A program made the translations under genes and the position numbers. The notes beneath the pieces are model-generated. The model was given only the letters and a program-made list of their open reading frames with translations. It was not told the DNA's origin and searched no databases. Below, piece by piece: positions 8,979 to 17,911 of a stretch of DNA of 64,000 nucleotides (position 1 is its first letter; every line of letters starts with the position of its first letter). The DNA is from an uncultured Bacteroidota bacterium (GTDB taxonomy: Bacteria > Bacteroidota > Bacteroidia > AKYH767-A > OLB10): the NCBI GenBank assembly GCA_903847585.1, contig CAINEC010000020.1, positions 1-64,000 on the forward strand, in the 5' to 3' direction.

Positions 8979-9499
8979 TTTTCTACAGGTTCAGGAATTA
9001 CTTTTTCAAACTCTTGCTTTACATCTTCTAATGCTGGAAATAATAAATGCGCAAGGTTTAATACAGGTTGATATAATAAAGATTCTTGTTTTGTTTTTTT
9101 GTCGATTAATTGCACACGATTATCAATCGGTTTAAAGATGGCAAGGATTACACTAACCGTTAACGCGAATTTTAGTCCGCCGAAAATAGCACCCACCAAC
9201 TGATTTATTTGCGTAAGCTTTCCGATTTTTAAAATGCCTTCTAAAAACTTCGCTAATAAAATCATCACTACTAACACTAAAATAAAAACGAGAATGAAGG
9301 TAATCCATGGCAGCACTCTTTCAGGACTATCTGTCATTTTTTTCACCATGCCTTCAAATAAGCCAGAGAATTTAATTGCTACGTATAGTCCGAGTACAAG
9401 GCCAATCATCATAGCAATTTCAAAGATGATTCCTCGCTTCCAACCTTTATACAAGCCCCATACTATTGGTAGTGCAATAAGTATATCCAGATAGTTCAT
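8975..9499 (-). CDS. CvpA family protein
   Basis: The 174-residue protein has four hydrophobic helices and the family opening YLDILIALPIVWGLYKGWKRGIIFEI, matching the 'D-hhh-hhhhh-GhxrGhhxE' start of CvpA proteins. CvpA was named for colicin V production in E. coli; its exact role is unclear, possibly envelope homeostasis. The C-terminal 30 residues are polar (DVKQEFEKVIPEPVEK). It is the first gene of the cvpA-thioredoxin-terC-methyltransferase operon. No exact TAnnTTTG was found just upstream; a TGCTTA/TAAGCA inverted repeat lies at about 9528-9551. Confidence 0.88.
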   Translation of the reverse strand: MNYLDILIALPIVWGLYKGWKRGIIFEIAMMIGLVLGLYVAIKFSGLFEGMVKKMTDSPERVLPWITFILVFILVLVVMILLAKFLEGILKIGKLTQINQLVGAIFGGLKFALTVSVILAIFKPIDNRVQLIDKKTKQESLLYQPVLNLAHLLFPALEDVKQEFEKVIPEPVEK

Positions 9500-9591
9500 G
9501 CTAATTCAATGTTTCTGCTAATATAATGCTTAGTGCTTCTTCATTAAGCATCAAATTGCAACAATCATTAACAATAAAAAGCCTAAAAAAG

Positions 9592-10794
9592 TTAATAAGC
9601 TTCCATCACCATTTTAACTCCTGGTAATTCTTTTCCTTCAATGTATTCAAGCAAAGCCCCTCCGCCTGTAGATACATAACTCACATGATTAGCGAGTGAA
9701 AACTGATTGATTGCTGCAGCTGAATCGCCACCACCAATTAGAGAAAATGCCCCATTTGAAGTTGCTGCAACAATTGCATCAGCAACGGTTTTAGTTCCGT
9801 TTTCAAATTTCTTCATTTCAAAAACGCCCATCGGTCCGTTCCATAAAATCGTCTTACTACCAGCAATCACTTTTGCAAATGCCGCTGCTGAATCAGGACC
9901 AATATCAAGTCCTAACCAACCAGCTTCAATATGACGGATATCCGTAGTGTTAGTATTGGCATCTTTATCGAACTTGTCACCATTTACTGAATCTGTTGGC
10001 AGATGAATTTCAACACCTTTAGTTTTTGCTTTTTCTAAAATTGATAATGCTAAATCCAATTTATCTTCTTCACAAAGTGAATTACCAATTTCACCTCCCA
10101 AGGCTTTAATAAAAGTATAGGCCATTCCGCCGCCAATGATCAGGTGATTAACCTTGTTCATTAACTGATCAATGATTAAAATTTTATCTGATACTTTAGC
10201 ACCACCCATGATGGCAGTAAAAGGAGTAGCCGCATTATTCATTACTTTTTCAGCGTTGTTTAATTCGTTCGCCATTACATAGCCAAACATGCTATTGCCT
10301 TTAAAATATTGAGCAATAACCGCGGTGCTTGCGTGTGCACGATGAGCAGTTCCAAAAGCATCATTCACATATACATCTCCTAACGCTGCTAATTGTTTCG
10401 CGAAATCAGGATTACCTTTCTCTTCCTCTTTATAGAAACGTAAATTTTCTAATAACAACACTTCCCCGCTTTGCAAAGATGCAGCTGCTTCTTCCGCCGG
10501 TGAGTTGATGCAATCAGTAGCAAATTTTACCGGACGATTTAATAATGCAGATAATGTAGCAACCGTATGCTTCAACGAATATTTTTCAGCAGGTCCTTCT
10601 TTTGGTCGGCCAAGGTGCGACATCAGAATTACGCTACCACCATCTTTCAATATTTTTTCAATTGTTGGAATTGCTGCTTTGATACGCGTAGGGTCAGTAA
10701 CCTGAAAATCGCTGTTAAGAGGTACGTTAAAGTCTACTCGAATAAGTGCTTTTTTACCAGCAAAGTTGAATTGATCGATGGTTTTAATTTGCAT
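9592..10794 (-). CDS. pgk: phosphoglycerate kinase
   Basis: Pgk makes ATP from 1,3-bisphosphoglycerate in glycolysis. The start at 10794 ([26 protein letters not shown]) gives 400 residues, the normal length; the open frame continues 43 residues upstream, but that part is not family-like and lies beyond the promoter. Visible motifs are [49 protein letters not shown] (kinase fold), NGPMGVFE and the C-terminal nucleotide site IGGGDSAAA with [10 protein letters not shown]. The -7 box at 10815-10822 fits this start. It appears monocistronic, head to head with holB. Confidence 0.96.
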   Translation of the reverse strand: MQIKTIDQFNFAGKKALIRVDFNVPLNSDFQVTDPTRIKAAIPTIEKILKDGGSVILMSHLGRPKEGPAEKYSLKHTVATLSALLNRPVKFATDCINSPAEEAAASLQSGEVLLLENLRFYKEEEKGNPDFAKQLAALGDVYVNDAFGTAHRAHASTAVIAQYFKGNSMFGYVMANELNNAEKVMNNAATPFTAIMGGAKVSDKILIIDQLMNKVNHLIIGGGMAYTFIKALGGEIGNSLCEEDKLDLALSILEKAKTKGVEIHLPTDSVNGDKFDKDANTNTTDIRHIEAGWLGLDIGPDSAAAFAKVIAGSKTILWNGPMGVFEMKKFENGTKTVADAIVAATSNGAFSLIGGGDSAAAINQFSLANHVSYVSTGGGALLEYIEGKELPGVKMVMEAY

Positions 10795-10814
10795 AAGATT
10801 GAATTTTAAGAGCG

Positions 10815-10822
10815 CAAAAATA
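10815..10822 (-). promoter_or_regulatory. -7 box TATTTTTG upstream of pgk
   Basis: An exact TAnnTTTG match on the minus strand with 20 nt to the ATG at 10794. It lies inside the 5' extension of the open frame, which argues for the shorter Pgk. Confidence 0.65.
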
Positions 10823-10929
10823 GGTGTTCTGAAGCTAAAAAAAACTTTTCCACCAATACGGTTGAATAAATTGTGGTAAAAAATCAGATTCTCGACGGCA
10901 TAAACGCAATTTCGAAAGGTCATTCCGTG

Positions 10930-10937
10930 TATTTTTG
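10930..10937 (+). promoter_or_regulatory. -7 box TATTTTTG, 5 nt before the holB ATG
   Basis: TATTTTTG is followed by CAACA and then the ATG at 10943. With a transcription start a few nt after the box, the mRNA would be leaderless or nearly so. Confidence 0.6.
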
Positions 10938-10942
10938 CAACA

Positions 10943-12088
10943 ATGCAATTTAAAGATGTAATTGGTCAGGATGCTGTTAAGGCTCGCTTACGTGCTTCGC
11001 GAAAAGAAGGACGTATTAGTCATGCGCAGCTTTTCTTCGGACCTTCAGGGTCTGGAGTTTTGCCTATGGCAATGGCCTATGCTCAGTTTCTGATTTGCCA
11101 ACAGCCAACGGAGGACGATAGTTGTGGTACCTGCCCCGCTTGTCAGAAGTGTAACAAGATGGTGCATCCCGACATTTACTTCAGTTTTCCCGTGATTACG
11201 CTGGCAAAGCAAAAAATTGATAAGCCCGTTTCTAACGATTTTATTGCAGATTTCAGAAAGACGGTTTTAGCTCATCCATACCTCGATTACAATGATTGGA
11301 TTGCGGAAATCAGTGATTCGGAGAATAAGCAGGGACGAATTTACGTGCACGAAGGGCCGGAAATCATCAAGCGTATAAACCTGAAAGCCTTTGAAGCGCC
11401 GTTTAAAGTGGTACTAATGTGGCTGCCTGAAAAGATGGGGGTTGAATTAGCCAATACGCTATTGAAAAGTTTAGAAGAACCTCCTGATAATACGATTTTC
11501 ATTCTCGCATCAGAGCAAAGAGATGCGTTATTACAGACTATTTTATCAAGAACGCAATCGATTAAGTTAAGTCGATTGAATGACCAGCAGGTGATTAATT
11601 CCTTGTTGCTGAGCAAGGAAATGGAAATGCACAAGGCAGGTGAAATAGCAAGACTGGCAGATGGTGATTATCACCTTGCGGAAGAGTTATCGGAGCAGTT
11701 ATCAGGCAATGACACCTTCGATAAAGCGTTTTTATCATGGATGCGATTATGTTTTAATCCAGCGAAAAATATGGAAGCGCTAATGGCCTGGGTAGATAAT
11801 ATGGCCACGTATAAGCGTGAGGAGCAGAAACAATTTTTATATGCTTCTATTCAGATGGTAAGAGAGTGTATGATGGTTAATTTAGCAGATCCTTCCCTTG
11901 TAAAACTAGAAGATCAGCAGGTTAAATCGCTGGAGAAATTTCTACCGTTTGTGAATGCAAAAAACATGACGCCGTTTGTGGAGGAGCTTTCGAAGGCTCA
12001 TTATCACATTGAGCGAAATGCACATGCAAAAATATTATTCCTTGATTTGTCACTTAAATTGGGGAACATTCTTCAGATTAAAGCTTAG
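10943..12088 (+). CDS. holB: DNA polymerase III subunit delta'
   Basis: Delta' is the clamp-loader subunit that works with DnaX and HolA to load the beta clamp. The 381-residue protein opens with [36 protein letters not shown], as in DnaX/HolB. The P-loop is degenerate (GPSGSGVL at about 33-40, no Lys), as expected for the non-hydrolysing delta'. A zinc module (C61, C64, C67, C70) follows. [14 protein letters not shown] and [13 protein letters not shown] (sensor 1/SRC-like) are present. In Bacteroidota holB is often next to ricT and gldH, as here. Confidence 0.93.
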   Translation: MQFKDVIGQDAVKARLRASRKEGRISHAQLFFGPSGSGVLPMAMAYAQFLICQQPTEDDSCGTCPACQKCNKMVHPDIYFSFPVITLAKQKIDKPVSNDFIADFRKTVLAHPYLDYNDWIAEISDSENKQGRIYVHEGPEIIKRINLKAFEAPFKVVLMWLPEKMGVELANTLLKSLEEPPDNTIFILASEQRDALLQTILSRTQSIKLSRLNDQQVINSLLLSKEMEMHKAGEIARLADGDYHLAEELSEQLSGNDTFDKAFLSWMRLCFNPAKNMEALMAWVDNMATYKREEQKQFLYASIQMVRECMMVNLADPSLVKLEDQQVKSLEKFLPFVNAKNMTPFVEELSKAHYHIERNAHAKILFLDLSLKLGNILQIKA

Positions 12089-12154
12089 AAAAGTTAACTT
12101 TACGGCAATTAAATAAAATAATCATAGTGGTAATCGAACAAAAAACAGAAGCAT

Positions 12155-13681
12155 ATGGGATGTAGTACATGTTCAACCACCGACTCAACAAATGGAACTC
12201 CTGCCGGTTGTAAAAGCAACGGAACATGTGGCACCGGCGGCTGCAATAAACTGAATGTATATAACTGGCTATCCGATATGGTATTGCCAGAAGGTCATAA
12301 GCCTTTTGATGTTTTAGAAGTACGATTCAAAGGAAGCAGAAAAGAGTTTTTCAGAAATGTCAATAACCTAGAGTTAAAGGTTGGCGACATCGTAGCGGTG
12401 GAAGGAAACCCTGGTCATGATATCGGGGAAGTAAGTATGGTGGGCGAATTAGTCCGCTTCCAATTAAGAAAGAAAAATGTTTCAGATACAGCAGCTGAAA
12501 TTAAAACCCTTTATCGCGTAGCCAAGCAGGTCGACATTGATAAATGGAATGAAGTAAAAGGTCTTGAGTTTAATACTATGCATCGTTCAAGAACAATTGC
12601 ATTGCAATTAGGATTGAAGATGAAGCTAAGTGATGTAGAATATCAGGGTGATGGTAAAAAAGCAACCTTCTTTTATACGGCTGATGATCGTGTTGATTTT
12701 CGTGAGCTGATTAAAAAATTAGCAGACGAATTCAAGGTGCGTATTGAAATGCGTCAGATTGGAATGCGTCAAGAGGCAGCTCGTTTAGGAGGAATCGGTT
12801 CATGCGGAAGAGAGCTTTGCTGTTCTACATGGCTGACCGATTTCAAAATTGTTTCTACGAGTGCAGCACGTTATCAAAATTTATCATTGAACCCGTTAAA
12901 GTTGGCTGGTCAATGTGGTAAGCTAAAGTGTTGTTTGAATTATGAATTAGACACCTATATGGATGCGCTTAAGGATATTCCTGAATCGAATATTCGTTTG
13001 TCGCTTTCAAAGGGTACAATGGTTCATCGCAAGACGGATATCTTCAAGCGAATTATGTGGTATAACTTAATTCCTGAGGTAAAAGACAGTGATGAGCGTA
13101 CACCGTTTGTTCCTGAAAATTGGGTTCCATTAAGTGTAGAGCGTGTTAAAGAAATCATCGAGTTAAATAAGCGCGGTCAGAAGCCTGATGATGCTGGTAT
13201 GTTGGAGATGGAAGATACGACAGAAGATGATATGCACTACAAAGATGTGGTAGGGCAGGATAGTCTTACTCGTATGGATCGTAAGAAGAAAAAGAAGAAG
13301 AAGAAACCAAGTGGAAAAGAAGGTGGTGAAAAAGCTCCTGCACAGGTAGCACCGAATAACAATCCGGCACCGGTTGCAAAGCAGCCTGCACCTCAGCAGT
13401 CTAAACCTGCACCTCAACAACCTCGACAAGCTCCTCAGCAAAAGGCACAGCCGGCACCAAATCCGGCAAACCGACCACAACGTCAGGCGCCAGAAGCACC
13501 AAAGGCTAATCCTAATCAGAATAATCCAACAGCAAGACCAGAGCGTAAAATGCCTGGTGCAACTGATAATCCATCACCAGCTCCTTCAGCACCAACACCT
13601 CCTGCTGCTGCGCCTTCTAATAATCCTTCAACACCAACTAAAAGTAATCGTCCACCACGCAAATTTGACAGAGGAAGTTAA
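12155..13681 (+). CDS. ricT: PSP1 domain protein, RicT-like (regulatory iron-sulfur complex subunit)
   Basis: The 508-residue protein holds a PSP1 domain (about residues 90-280) with the RicT cysteine motifs GSCGRELCCSTWL (near 215) and GQCGKLKCCLNYE (near 250). In Firmicutes, RicT with RicA and RicF carries Fe-S clusters and assists RNA processing; a role in Bacteroidota is not established. The N-terminus has extra cysteines (C3, C6, C19, C25, C30). The last 130 or so residues are low-complexity: a run of lysines near 376, then P/Q/A/N-rich sequence, probably disordered. gldH begins 5 nt downstream. Confidence 0.88.
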   Translation: MGCSTCSTTDSTNGTPAGCKSNGTCGTGGCNKLNVYNWLSDMVLPEGHKPFDVLEVRFKGSRKEFFRNVNNLELKVGDIVAVEGNPGHDIGEVSMVGELVRFQLRKKNVSDTAAEIKTLYRVAKQVDIDKWNEVKGLEFNTMHRSRTIALQLGLKMKLSDVEYQGDGKKATFFYTADDRVDFRELIKKLADEFKVRIEMRQIGMRQEAARLGGIGSCGRELCCSTWLTDFKIVSTSAARYQNLSLNPLKLAGQCGKLKCCLNYELDTYMDALKDIPESNIRLSLSKGTMVHRKTDIFKRIMWYNLIPEVKDSDERTPFVPENWVPLSVERVKEIIELNKRGQKPDDAGMLEMEDTTEDDMHYKDVVGQDSLTRMDRKKKKKKKKPSGKEGGEKAPAQVAPNNNPAPVAKQPAPQQSKPAPQQPRQAPQQKAQPAPNPANRPQRQAPEAPKANPNQNNPTARPERKMPGATDNPSPAPSAPTPPAAAPSNNPSTPTKSNRPPRKFDRGS

Positions 13682-13686
13682 GAGAA

Positions 13687-14163
13687 ATGAAAAGCGGTAA
13701 ATTATTATTTTTTTGTTTGATGACTTTATCCATTTGCTGGATAGGATGCACCGATAATTCAACGTTGTTTGAAGAGAATAAATCGATTGCTGAAGCAAAT
13801 TGGGATGCAGAACAGGTATTTAAGTTTGAAACAACCATTCCTGATACAAGCAATGGTTACAATGTTTATCTGAACTTGCGCAATGCAGGTAATTATCCGT
13901 ACAGCAATATTTTCTTATTCGTAAACACGTATTTTCCGAGTGGGACAATTGATAAAGACACTGTGGAAATTATGCTGGCTTCACCCGATGGGAAGTGGAT
14001 GGGTAAGGGATTAGGAGATATCTGGGATAACCGAATATTATTCAAACGCAATGTTACCTTTCCTGAAAAAGGGAAGTATCGTTTTGAAATTTCACAGGCC
14101 ATGCGTTTAAATCCGCTGCCTGGAATTACCGACGCCGGAATGCGTATCGAAAAAGTTAAATAG
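13687..14163 (+). CDS. gldH: gliding motility lipoprotein GldH
   Basis: This 158-residue lipoprotein has a type II signal peptide with lipobox WIGC near residue 20. GldH is needed for gliding in Flavobacterium johnsoniae but is also found in non-gliding Bacteroidota. Recognition rests on the conserved centre (WDAEQVFKFETTIPDTSNGYNVYLNLRNAGNYPYSN) and the C-terminal GKYRFEISQAMRLNPLPGI with DAGMRIEK, plus the ricT-gldH order common in this phylum. It is 5 nt after ricT and 2 nt before the next gene, so the three form an operon. Confidence 0.9.
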   Translation: MKSGKLLFFCLMTLSICWIGCTDNSTLFEENKSIAEANWDAEQVFKFETTIPDTSNGYNVYLNLRNAGNYPYSNIFLFVNTYFPSGTIDKDTVEIMLASPDGKWMGKGLGDIWDNRILFKRNVTFPEKGKYRFEISQAMRLNPLPGITDAGMRIEKVK

Positions 14164-14165
14164 CC

Positions 14166-14525
14166 ATGTTGCACATCAGAAATGTAGAAGAACTGAAGTC
14201 GCAATGGGATATTGTGACACAGAAAATAAATAAACACTTTGATGCTGAGGTTGACTTGCAAGGAGTGTTGTTTTTAATTGGTGTTCAAGAATTGGGACAA
14301 GGCTTTAAGAAATTCAAAAAAGATGAGAAGCAGGATCTGATGCATATCGCTACCTGCCGATTGCTTTCAAATTACGGATATTACGAATTAGTGGGTGAAG
14401 ACGAAGAAGGGTGGCCTCATTGGAAGATGGTCAATAAGCTACCTAAAATGAATCTCGGGGAGCAGGATTATTTGCTCAAGCAATGCATCATCGACTATTT
14501 TGAAGAGCACGATATATTTCAATAG
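14166..14525 (+). CDS. conserved protein of unknown function (gldH operon)
   Basis: This soluble protein of 119 residues has no signal peptide or membrane segment. Visible are an N-terminal amphipathic helix (VEELKSQWDIVTQKINKHF), VLFLIGVQELGQGFKKFKKDEKQDLMHIATCRLL and an acidic tail. I do not recognise the family by name. It starts 2 nt after gldH and ends just before a strong terminator, so it is co-transcribed with ricT and gldH. Its function cannot be stated; the operon suggests a housekeeping or envelope role. Confidence 0.8.
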   Translation: MLHIRNVEELKSQWDIVTQKINKHFDAEVDLQGVLFLIGVQELGQGFKKFKKDEKQDLMHIATCRLLSNYGYYELVGEDEEGWPHWKMVNKLPKMNLGEQDYLLKQCIIDYFEEHDIFQ

Positions 14526-14532
14526 CAATAAA

Positions 14533-14560
14533 AAACCCTGCAGTGAATACTACAGGGTTT
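14533..14560 (+). terminator. intrinsic terminator of the ricT-gldH operon
   Basis: Arms AAACCCTGCAG and CTACAGGGTTT (one C-A mismatch) enclose TGAATA and are followed by a T-rich tail. The A run on the other side makes it usable from the minus strand as well. Its core, read on the minus strand, is TGTAGTATTCACTGCA, shared exactly with the terminator at 28555-28590. Confidence 0.85.
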
Positions 14561-14581
14561 TCTTTTTATTTCGAGGTGATT

Positions 14582-14929
14582 TTATTTAATCACTACCGTT
14601 TTTCTAACTTCTTCTGATTGCTCTAAGCGGATATAATCCTTTGCTGACAAAACATCTTTTGACGCTTCCACATTTAAAACCGCTTCCCATTTAAATTCAA
14701 AGAAGGCTTCTCCAGTACCTGTTGAAAGCTGCTCTTGAAATAGATCGGCACGAACACCAGTTTGTGCGTTTACAACGCTATCTTGACGAAGTACTACGGT
14801 TGCTCCAACAACAGGACGTCCTAAAGTATCAACAACAGTGATAATGGCTTTGCAAGGTTCTGTTTTTTTGCATGCAGTAACGCTTACGATTCCTGCGAAT
14901 GCTGCTAAAAGGATAATGTTTTTAAGCAT
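14582..14929 (-). CDS. small lipoprotein with a carboxypeptidase-regulatory-like fold
   Basis: The 115-residue product has a lipoprotein signal with lipobox SVTAC (Cys about residue 20). A single beta-sandwich-like domain follows: KAIITVVDTLGRPVVGATVVLRQD resembles CarboxypepD_reg/Cna-B-like modules ('D-x-x-G-x-P-hx-x-A-x-V'). No catalytic residues are seen. It is monocistronic, between the gldH terminator and the divergent cyclophilin gene. The function is unknown; a surface or periplasmic structural role is only a guess. Confidence 0.8.
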   Translation of the reverse strand: MLKNIILLAAFAGIVSVTACKKTEPCKAIITVVDTLGRPVVGATVVLRQDSVVNAQTGVRADLFQEQLSTGTGEAFFEFKWEAVLNVEASKDVLSAKDYIRLEQSEEVRKTVVIK

Positions 14930-14957
14930 AGTGTGTTTAAATATAGGCTCTGTACGA

Positions 14958-14965
14958 CAAATCTA
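14958..14965 (-). promoter_or_regulatory. -7 box TAGATTTG upstream of the small lipoprotein
   Basis: An exact TAnnTTTG match on the minus strand, 28 nt before the ATG. A second near-match (TATATTTA) lies closer to the gene, so the active box is uncertain. Confidence 0.4.
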
Positions 14966-15055
14966 CAGAATTTGTTCGAATTTAATTATTATTGCAATAG
15001 AAGGGAAGGCAAAACTTCCGTAAAATTGCATTTCCAAAAATAATCAAATATTGAT

Positions 15056-15742
15056 ATGAAGAAAACAGCAACTTTATTTAGTTTAATCATGCTCATTATG
15101 AGCTCTGTTGGATTTGGTCAAAAAAATAATAAAACAGATAAAAAAGCAGCTATGGAAAAAGTGTATTACGTTCAAATCACAACTGATTTGGGAACGATGA
15201 AAGTGAAATTGTACAATGAGACTCCACTTCACCGCGACAATTTTGTGAAATTAGTTTCAGAAGGATTTTATGATAGTCTTTTGTTTCACCGTGTGATCAA
15301 AGGGTTTATGATTCAAGGTGGTGACCCTCAATCGAAGAATGCAACAGCAGGACAAATGTTAGGTGCTGGGGATGTCGGTTACCGTATACCAGCAGAATTT
15401 AATGATAGCTTATACCACAAGAAAGGAGTTTTAGCAGCTGCCCGCGATAATAATCCTGAAAAAGCTTCTAGTGGTTGTCAGTTTTATATCGTTCAAGGGA
15501 AACCAATGATTGAAAACGAACTTCAGATGATGGAGCGCCGTTCTGGCAAGCCAATGTCGGAAGCTAAACGCAACGACTATAAAACAATTGGCGGTTCAGC
15601 TTGGTTAGATGGTGAGTATACTGTTTACGGAGAAGTGGTAGAAGGCCTTGATGTAATTGATAAAATTGCTGCTGTACCTTGTGGTCAATCTGATCGTCCG
15701 GTAACAGATTTGCGAATGAAAATGGTTTTAGTGGATAAGTAA
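15056..15742 (+). CDS. exported cyclophilin-type peptidylprolyl isomerase
   Basis: This 228-residue cis-trans prolyl isomerase has a signal peptide (MKKTATLFSLIMLIMSSVGFG) followed by a charged linker. The cyclophilin core has TDLGTMKVKLYNETPLHRDNF, the catalytic LFHRVIKGFMIQGGDP, KKGVLAAARDNNPEKASSGCQFYIVQG and YTVYGEVVEGLDVIDKI. An insertion (MIENELQMMERRSGKPMSEAKRNDYK) before the last strands is common in Bacteroidota homologues. It probably acts in the periplasm on exported proteins. pheS starts 2 nt downstream, so the two share a transcript. Confidence 0.94.
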   Translation: MKKTATLFSLIMLIMSSVGFGQKNNKTDKKAAMEKVYYVQITTDLGTMKVKLYNETPLHRDNFVKLVSEGFYDSLLFHRVIKGFMIQGGDPQSKNATAGQMLGAGDVGYRIPAEFNDSLYHKKGVLAAARDNNPEKASSGCQFYIVQGKPMIENELQMMERRSGKPMSEAKRNDYKTIGGSAWLDGEYTVYGEVVEGLDVIDKIAAVPCGQSDRPVTDLRMKMVLVDK

Positions 15743-15744
15743 TC

Positions 15745-16788
15745 ATGTTTGAAAAAATAAATCAACATATCGCGGAAGCAGAGGCAGCTACTCCCAACGG
15801 AAAGGAAGAGTTAGAAGCCTATCGTTTGCAGTACCTTGGGAAAAAGGGAGTGCTTACGGATTTATTTGCGATGATGAAAGAAGTGCCTGCTGAACAACGT
15901 AAGGAGTTTGGACAACTGGTTAATAAATTAAAAAACGTTGCAGAAGAAAAGGTAAATGCTATTCGTGAGCAACTCGAAAATCAAGTTGATGCCAATACGG
16001 TAGCACTTGACTTAACATTACCAGGAGTTCCTCAGGAAACAGGTGCTATGCATCCAATTAGCATTGTGCGTAATGAAATCAATAGAATATTTTCACGCAT
16101 AGGCTTTACCGTTAGTGACGGACCAGAAGTGGAGGATGATTGGCATAACTTCTCTGCTTTGAACTTCCCGCCTGAGCATCCAGCGCGTGATATGCAGGAT
16201 ACGTTTTTTATTAATTTGAATCCGAATGAAGAGCATTACTTCGGACAACTTGCCTTACGTACACATACGTCATCTGTACAAATTCGTGTGCTCGATAATC
16301 AAGAGCCACCTGTAAGAACAATTTGTCCTGGACGTGTTTACCGTAATGAAGCAATAAGTGCTCGTGCGCATTGTTTCTTTCATCAGGTAGAAGGATTTTA
16401 TATTGATAAAGGAGTTTCGTTTGCCGATCTAAAACAAACGCTTTTGTATTTCGCACAAGAGATGTTTGGTAGTGAAACTAAAATCAGATTACGTCCTTCT
16501 TACTTCCCATTTACAGAGCCTTCTGCTGAAATGGATATCAGTTGTTCATTATGTAAAGGCGATGGATGTAATGTTTGTAAGCACACAGGATGGGTGGAGA
16601 TTTTAGGATGCGGAATGATTGATCCTGCAGTACTTGAAAATTGCAATATCGATTCAACTATTTATACTGGATTTGCCTTCGGGATGGGAATAGAACGTAT
16701 CACGATGTTGAAATACGGAGTGAAAGACTTACGTCTGTTTTCAGAAAACGACTTACGCTTTTTGAAGCAATTCAGAGGAGTTGTTTAA
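15745..16788 (+). CDS. pheS: phenylalanine--tRNA ligase subunit alpha
   Basis: PheS is the catalytic alpha subunit of the (alpha-beta)2 phenylalanyl-tRNA synthetase. The 347-residue protein has an N-terminal coiled-coil (residues 1-90), then class II motifs: GAMHPIS and SDGPEVEDDWHNFSALN, the HPARDMQDTF region, RTHTSSVQIR (motif 2 region), GCNVCKHTGWVEILGCGMIDP, and motif 3 FGMGIERITMLKYG. Length is standard. The partner pheT is not in the window. It is followed by a hairpin terminator. Confidence 0.97.
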   Translation: MFEKINQHIAEAEAATPNGKEELEAYRLQYLGKKGVLTDLFAMMKEVPAEQRKEFGQLVNKLKNVAEEKVNAIREQLENQVDANTVALDLTLPGVPQETGAMHPISIVRNEINRIFSRIGFTVSDGPEVEDDWHNFSALNFPPEHPARDMQDTFFINLNPNEEHYFGQLALRTHTSSVQIRVLDNQEPPVRTICPGRVYRNEAISARAHCFFHQVEGFYIDKGVSFADLKQTLLYFAQEMFGSETKIRLRPSYFPFTEPSAEMDISCSLCKGDGCNVCKHTGWVEILGCGMIDPAVLENCNIDSTIYTGFAFGMGIERITMLKYGVKDLRLFSENDLRFLKQFRGVV

Positions 16789-16811
16789 ATCAGAAAGTTG
16801 TTTAAAATATA

Positions 16812-16840
16812 AAACCCCGGCCTTATTAGAGTCGGGGTTT
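16812..16840 (+). terminator. intrinsic terminator between pheS and purS (bidirectional)
   Basis: Arms AAACCCCG and CGGGGTTT enclose a 13-nt loop. A and T runs flank both sides, so it can end pheS from the plus strand and purS from the minus strand. Confidence 0.8.
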
Positions 16841-16861
16841 GTTTTTATAATGGAATTTCTA

Positions 16862-17113
16862 TTATGCTTCTTCTAAGTGAAATTCGTAGGTTTCCATAAT
16901 TGGATTAGCCAACAATTGCTTGCAAGCTGTTTCTACTTTTTCTGATGCAACTTCTTTCGACGCAGCTTCAACTTCTAATGAAATTCTTTTGCCAATACGC
17001 ACATTGTCGATTTCATTCAAGTTTAAATTCTTCATTCCTGCAGAAACCGCTCTTCCTTGAGGGTCTAATAATGCCTTTTGCGGCATAACATTGATGTGGG
17101 CAATAAATTTCAT
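16862..17113 (-). CDS. purS: phosphoribosylformylglycinamidine synthase subunit PurS
   Basis: PurS is the small structural subunit of the PurSQL form of FGAM synthase in purine synthesis and bridges PurL and PurQ. The 83-residue protein has the family pattern: FIAHINVMPQKALLDPQGRAVSAGMKNL (DPxGxA motif), NVRIGKRISLEVE, and a C-terminal ANPIMETYEFHLEE. Its start overlaps the end of pssA by 4 nt, so purS is translated as part of a pssA-purS pair rather than with purQ or purL, neither of which is in view. Confidence 0.9.
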   Translation of the reverse strand: MKFIAHINVMPQKALLDPQGRAVSAGMKNLNLNEIDNVRIGKRISLEVEAASKEVASEKVETACKQLLANPIMETYEFHLEEA

Positions 17114-17835
17114 AATTCGATTTTTTTATCAGGTGGAAATATTGTCGACAAAATTACATAATAGCAAAGAATTAATGGGAGTGCAGCGTGTTTTAAAATT
17201 ATTAACATCAGTAAGCTGCCTATTAATAAAAAGTAAATCTCTTTGGCTGCCTTAAACGACCACGACTTCACTTTCAAGGAAATCATCGGAATATCTGCCA
17301 GCATCAAATAGGACGTAATCATAGCATAGGCAATTAACAAGGCAGGATTATGTACATATTTTCCAAAGGCAGGATTGTCATATGCGATGAATGGAATCCC
17401 CACCGTTACCAACGCATTTAAGGGTGTTGGTACACCAATGAAATAATTTGCCTGACGGCTATCAATATTGAATTTTGCCAGACGATAGCAAGAGGCCAAT
17501 GTTACGCTAAACATAAAATAGGGCATATATGCGGGAGATGTCGACTCCACACTTAACTCACTTAAGCTAAGCATCGATCCTGAAAACAGATGAAAAAGTG
17601 TCAGTCCTGGAACAACTCCAAAAGTGACCATATCTGCTAAAGAGTCGAGCTGTTTGCCCATCTCAGAGCTTGATTTTACTAACCTTGCTACAAATCCATC
17701 GAAGAAGTCTAGTATACCTGCAAGAAGTACCATTGTTGCAGATAATCCCATATCACCGTTCATGATTGCAACAATCGCGATGCAACCACATAATAGGTTG
17801 CCAAGGGTCATGGCATTGGGTAAATGTTTAATCAT
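17110..17835 (-). CDS. pssA: CDP-diacylglycerol--serine O-phosphatidyltransferase
   Basis: PssA makes phosphatidylserine, the precursor of phosphatidylethanolamine. The 241-residue membrane protein carries the CDP-alcohol phosphotransferase motif DG-x2-AR-x8-G-x3-D-x3-D, readable here as DGFVARLVKSS...GKQLDSLAD (about residues 46-68). About seven hydrophobic segments follow. Length fits the Gram-positive/Bacteroidota type. The -7 box is 4 nt before the ATG, so its mRNA is predicted leaderless. Confidence 0.95.
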   Translation of the reverse strand: MIKHLPNAMTLGNLLCGCIAIVAIMNGDMGLSATMVLLAGILDFFDGFVARLVKSSSEMGKQLDSLADMVTFGVVPGLTLFHLFSGSMLSLSELSVESTSPAYMPYFMFSVTLASCYRLAKFNIDSRQANYFIGVPTPLNALVTVGIPFIAYDNPAFGKYVHNPALLIAYAMITSYLMLADIPMISLKVKSWSFKAAKEIYFLLIGSLLMLIILKHAALPLILCYYVILSTIFPPDKKIEL

Positions 17836-17839
17836 AATG

Positions 17840-17847
17840 CAAATGTA
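17840..17847 (-). promoter_or_regulatory. -7 box TACATTTG, 4 nt before the pssA ATG
   Basis: The minus strand reads TACATTTG, then CATT, then ATG at 17835. The exact consensus and very short spacing place it in the leaderless group. Confidence 0.6.
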
Positions 17848-17911
17848 AATTTATCTAACGATATATTGTTTACAACCTTTTTTTTTTAACTTTAAACTTA
17901 TCCTTGTATTC

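Noticed and set aside
10795-10923. 43-residue N-terminal extension of Pgk
   Set aside because: The -7 box at 10815-10822 lies inside it, the residues are not family-like, and the ATG at 10794 gives the normal 400-residue protein.
13374-13700. 108-codon open frame on the plus strand overlapping the ricT tail
   Set aside because: It is a second-frame reading of the P/Q-rich low-complexity DNA, rich in L/H/Q, without promoter or family motif.
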